Part shown: positions 5,608 to 6,557 of the stretch, piece by piece
How the letters are laid out: every line of letters begins with the position of its first letter
Numbering within the stretch: position 1 is the first letter of the stretch
Assembly (NCBI GenBank): GCA_039028315.1
Contig: JBCCIH010000143.1
Location: 1 to 6,557 of the forward strand
Reading direction: 5' to 3'
Length of the DNA: 6,557 nt
From: Thermodesulfobacteriota bacterium
Lineage (GTDB): Bacteria > Desulfobacterota_D > UBA1144 > Nemesobacterales > UBA2774
The notes under the pieces: generated by a model
Database searches by the model: none
What the model saw: the letters and a program-made list of their open reading frames with translations, nothing else
Told to the model about the DNA's origin: nothing
Made by a program: the position numbers and the translations under genes

Positions 5608-6557
5608 ATGGCAGAACTAATAAAGAAAGTAAGTGATTTCCTCACAAAAGATATTTGGCACTTAGACACCTCTACGCTAAATAGAACTAGGGCTGCACTT
5701 GTTTATGTAGTGAAACTTGTCTATGCAACAATAAAAGGCTATACAGAGAACGAGCTAGGACTAAGATCAATGGGACTAGTTTATTCCACACTTCTTTCTA
5801 TTGTACCGCTTTTAGCCTTTAGCTTCTCAATTTTAAAGGCCTTTGGTGTCGTAGAAAACCAAGTAGAGCCGTTTTTAGCCAATTTTTTAGAGCCCCTAGG
5901 AGATAAAGGACCTGAAATAACAAGCCAAATAATAGGTTTCATTGACAACATAAACTTCGGGGTTCTTGGAGTAGTAGGATTACTTCTTCTTATATACACA
6001 TCTGTTTCTCTAATCATGAAGATCGAAGACTCGATTAACCATATTTGGAATGTTAGAAGAGGACGAGGAATATTTAGAAGATTCAGCGATTATATAACGA
6101 TTTTACTCCTTGGCCCTGTGCTAATTTTCTCTGCAATTGCTCTAACGACTTCATTTGAGAGCAACACAGTAGTTCAGAAGGTACTAGACATAGAGCCATT
6201 GGGAACGCTGGTGCTAATGGCGGCTAAATTTGCTCCGTATCTGATGGTATTTTTAGTTTTCACATTTATATATGTGATCCTGCCGAACACTAAAGTTAGT
6301 ATCAAATCTGCATTCATTGGCGGACTTATTGCAGCAATTGCCTGGCAGACAACGTCGTGGGTATTTGCATTTACAGTGGCAAAATCTACAAAATACGCAT
6401 CTATTTATTCAAGCCTAGCTGTATTAATACTCTTTATGCTCTGGGTATACATAAACTGGCTCATATTCTTGATCGGAGCTCAGATAACCTATTGTCACCA
6501 GAACTTAAGAAATCTTGATCTTGGTAGAACCATATTTAGGCTAAGCAGTAAGCTAAA
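5608..6557 (+). CDS. YihY/BrkB-family (UPF0761) integral membrane protein, 3' end missing
   Basis: The frame opens at ATG 5608-5610 and stays open to the right edge, giving 316 residues without a stop; family members run from about 290 to over 400. An in-frame TAA at 5593-5595 and no other start between them fix the start, although no strong Shine-Dalgarno sequence is present. The protein begins with about 50 polar residues and then has around six hydrophobic segments (about 56-80, 116-137, 162-181, 198-226, 234-257 and 266-293). Family signatures are seen: IEDSINHIWNVRRGRG (139-154), ILPNTKV (224-230) and the last helix SSLAVLILFMLWVYINWLIF (268-287) ending in GAQITY. Members sit in the inner membrane; their function is unsettled. 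The old name RNase BN for this family came from a misassignment, since that activity belongs to ElaC/RNase Z in E. coli, so no nuclease role is called. A promoter just upstream suggests it is its own transcription unit. Confidence 0.93.
   Translation, partial: MAELIKKVSDFLTKDIWHLDTSTLNRTRAALVYVVKLVYATIKGYTENELGLRSMGLVYSTLLSIVPLLAFSFSILKAFGVVENQVEPFLANFLEPLGDKGPEITSQIIGFIDNINFGVLGVVGLLLLIYTSVSLIMKIEDSINHIWNVRRGRGIFRRFSDYITILLLGPVLIFSAIALTTSFESNTVVQKVLDIEPLGTLVLMAAKFAPYLMVFLVFTFIYVILPNTKVSIKSAFIGGLIAAIAWQTTSWVFAFTVAKSTKYASIYSSLAVLILFMLWVYINWLIFLIGAQITYCHQNLRNLDLGRTIFRLSSKL

Noticed and set aside
5781..6017. Minus-strand open frame of 78 codons inside the yihY-family gene
   Set aside because: It is antisense to the conserved membrane segments of that gene; its Pro/Lys/Ser-rich translation is typical of a shadow frame.
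5608..6557. Naming the last gene rbn, ribonuclease BN
   Set aside because: That name for the YihY family is a historical misassignment; the protein is a multi-pass membrane protein with no nuclease motif.

Overview
The window looks like ordinary chromosome from an AT-rich bacterium (judged by eye, GC not computed). It carries seven protein genes and no RNA gene, CRISPR array, insertion sequence or integration site that I can see. An NAD+-dependent DNA ligase marks it as bacterial. A membrane-anchored M23 peptidase with a long Ig-like extracytoplasmic part, an RlmB/TrmH-type rRNA methyltransferase and a YihY/BrkB membrane protein suggest a Gram-negative, perhaps from a deltaproteobacteria-like or related candidate lineage. 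That placement is inference and weak.

Layout. Bases 1-1405 (+) are the last two thirds of ligA, whose 5' part lies before the window. Tail to tail with it, 16 bases away, ends a three-gene minus-strand operon that reads 3869 to 1422: a 94-residue protein of unknown function, the M23 metallopeptidase, then rlmB, with gaps of 36 and 39 bases. A 79-base divergent intergenic region (3870-3948) holds plausible back-to-back promoters. From it, on the plus strand, a GNAT acetyltransferase (3949-4554) and a PD-(D/E)XK nuclease with a predicted Fe-S cluster (4567-5493) follow only 12 bases apart and in the same reading frame. After a 114-base gap a YihY/BrkB-family integral membrane protein starts at 5608 and runs off the right edge.

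How the genes fit together. LigA (nick sealing), RlmB (2'-O-methylation of 23S rRNA) and the M23 enzyme (peptidoglycan hydrolysis) are housekeeping functions with no obvious common pathway. The part that is least explained is the plus-strand pair: a stand-alone RecB/Cas4-like nuclease with four cysteines placed as in iron-sulfur nucleases, coupled to an acetyltransferase that has a hydrophobic insertion, with no cas genes or helicase beside it. I find no strong evidence of a new defence or mobile system. The pair and the 94-residue protein are the best candidates for a second look. No stretch longer than 300 bases lacks a gene.
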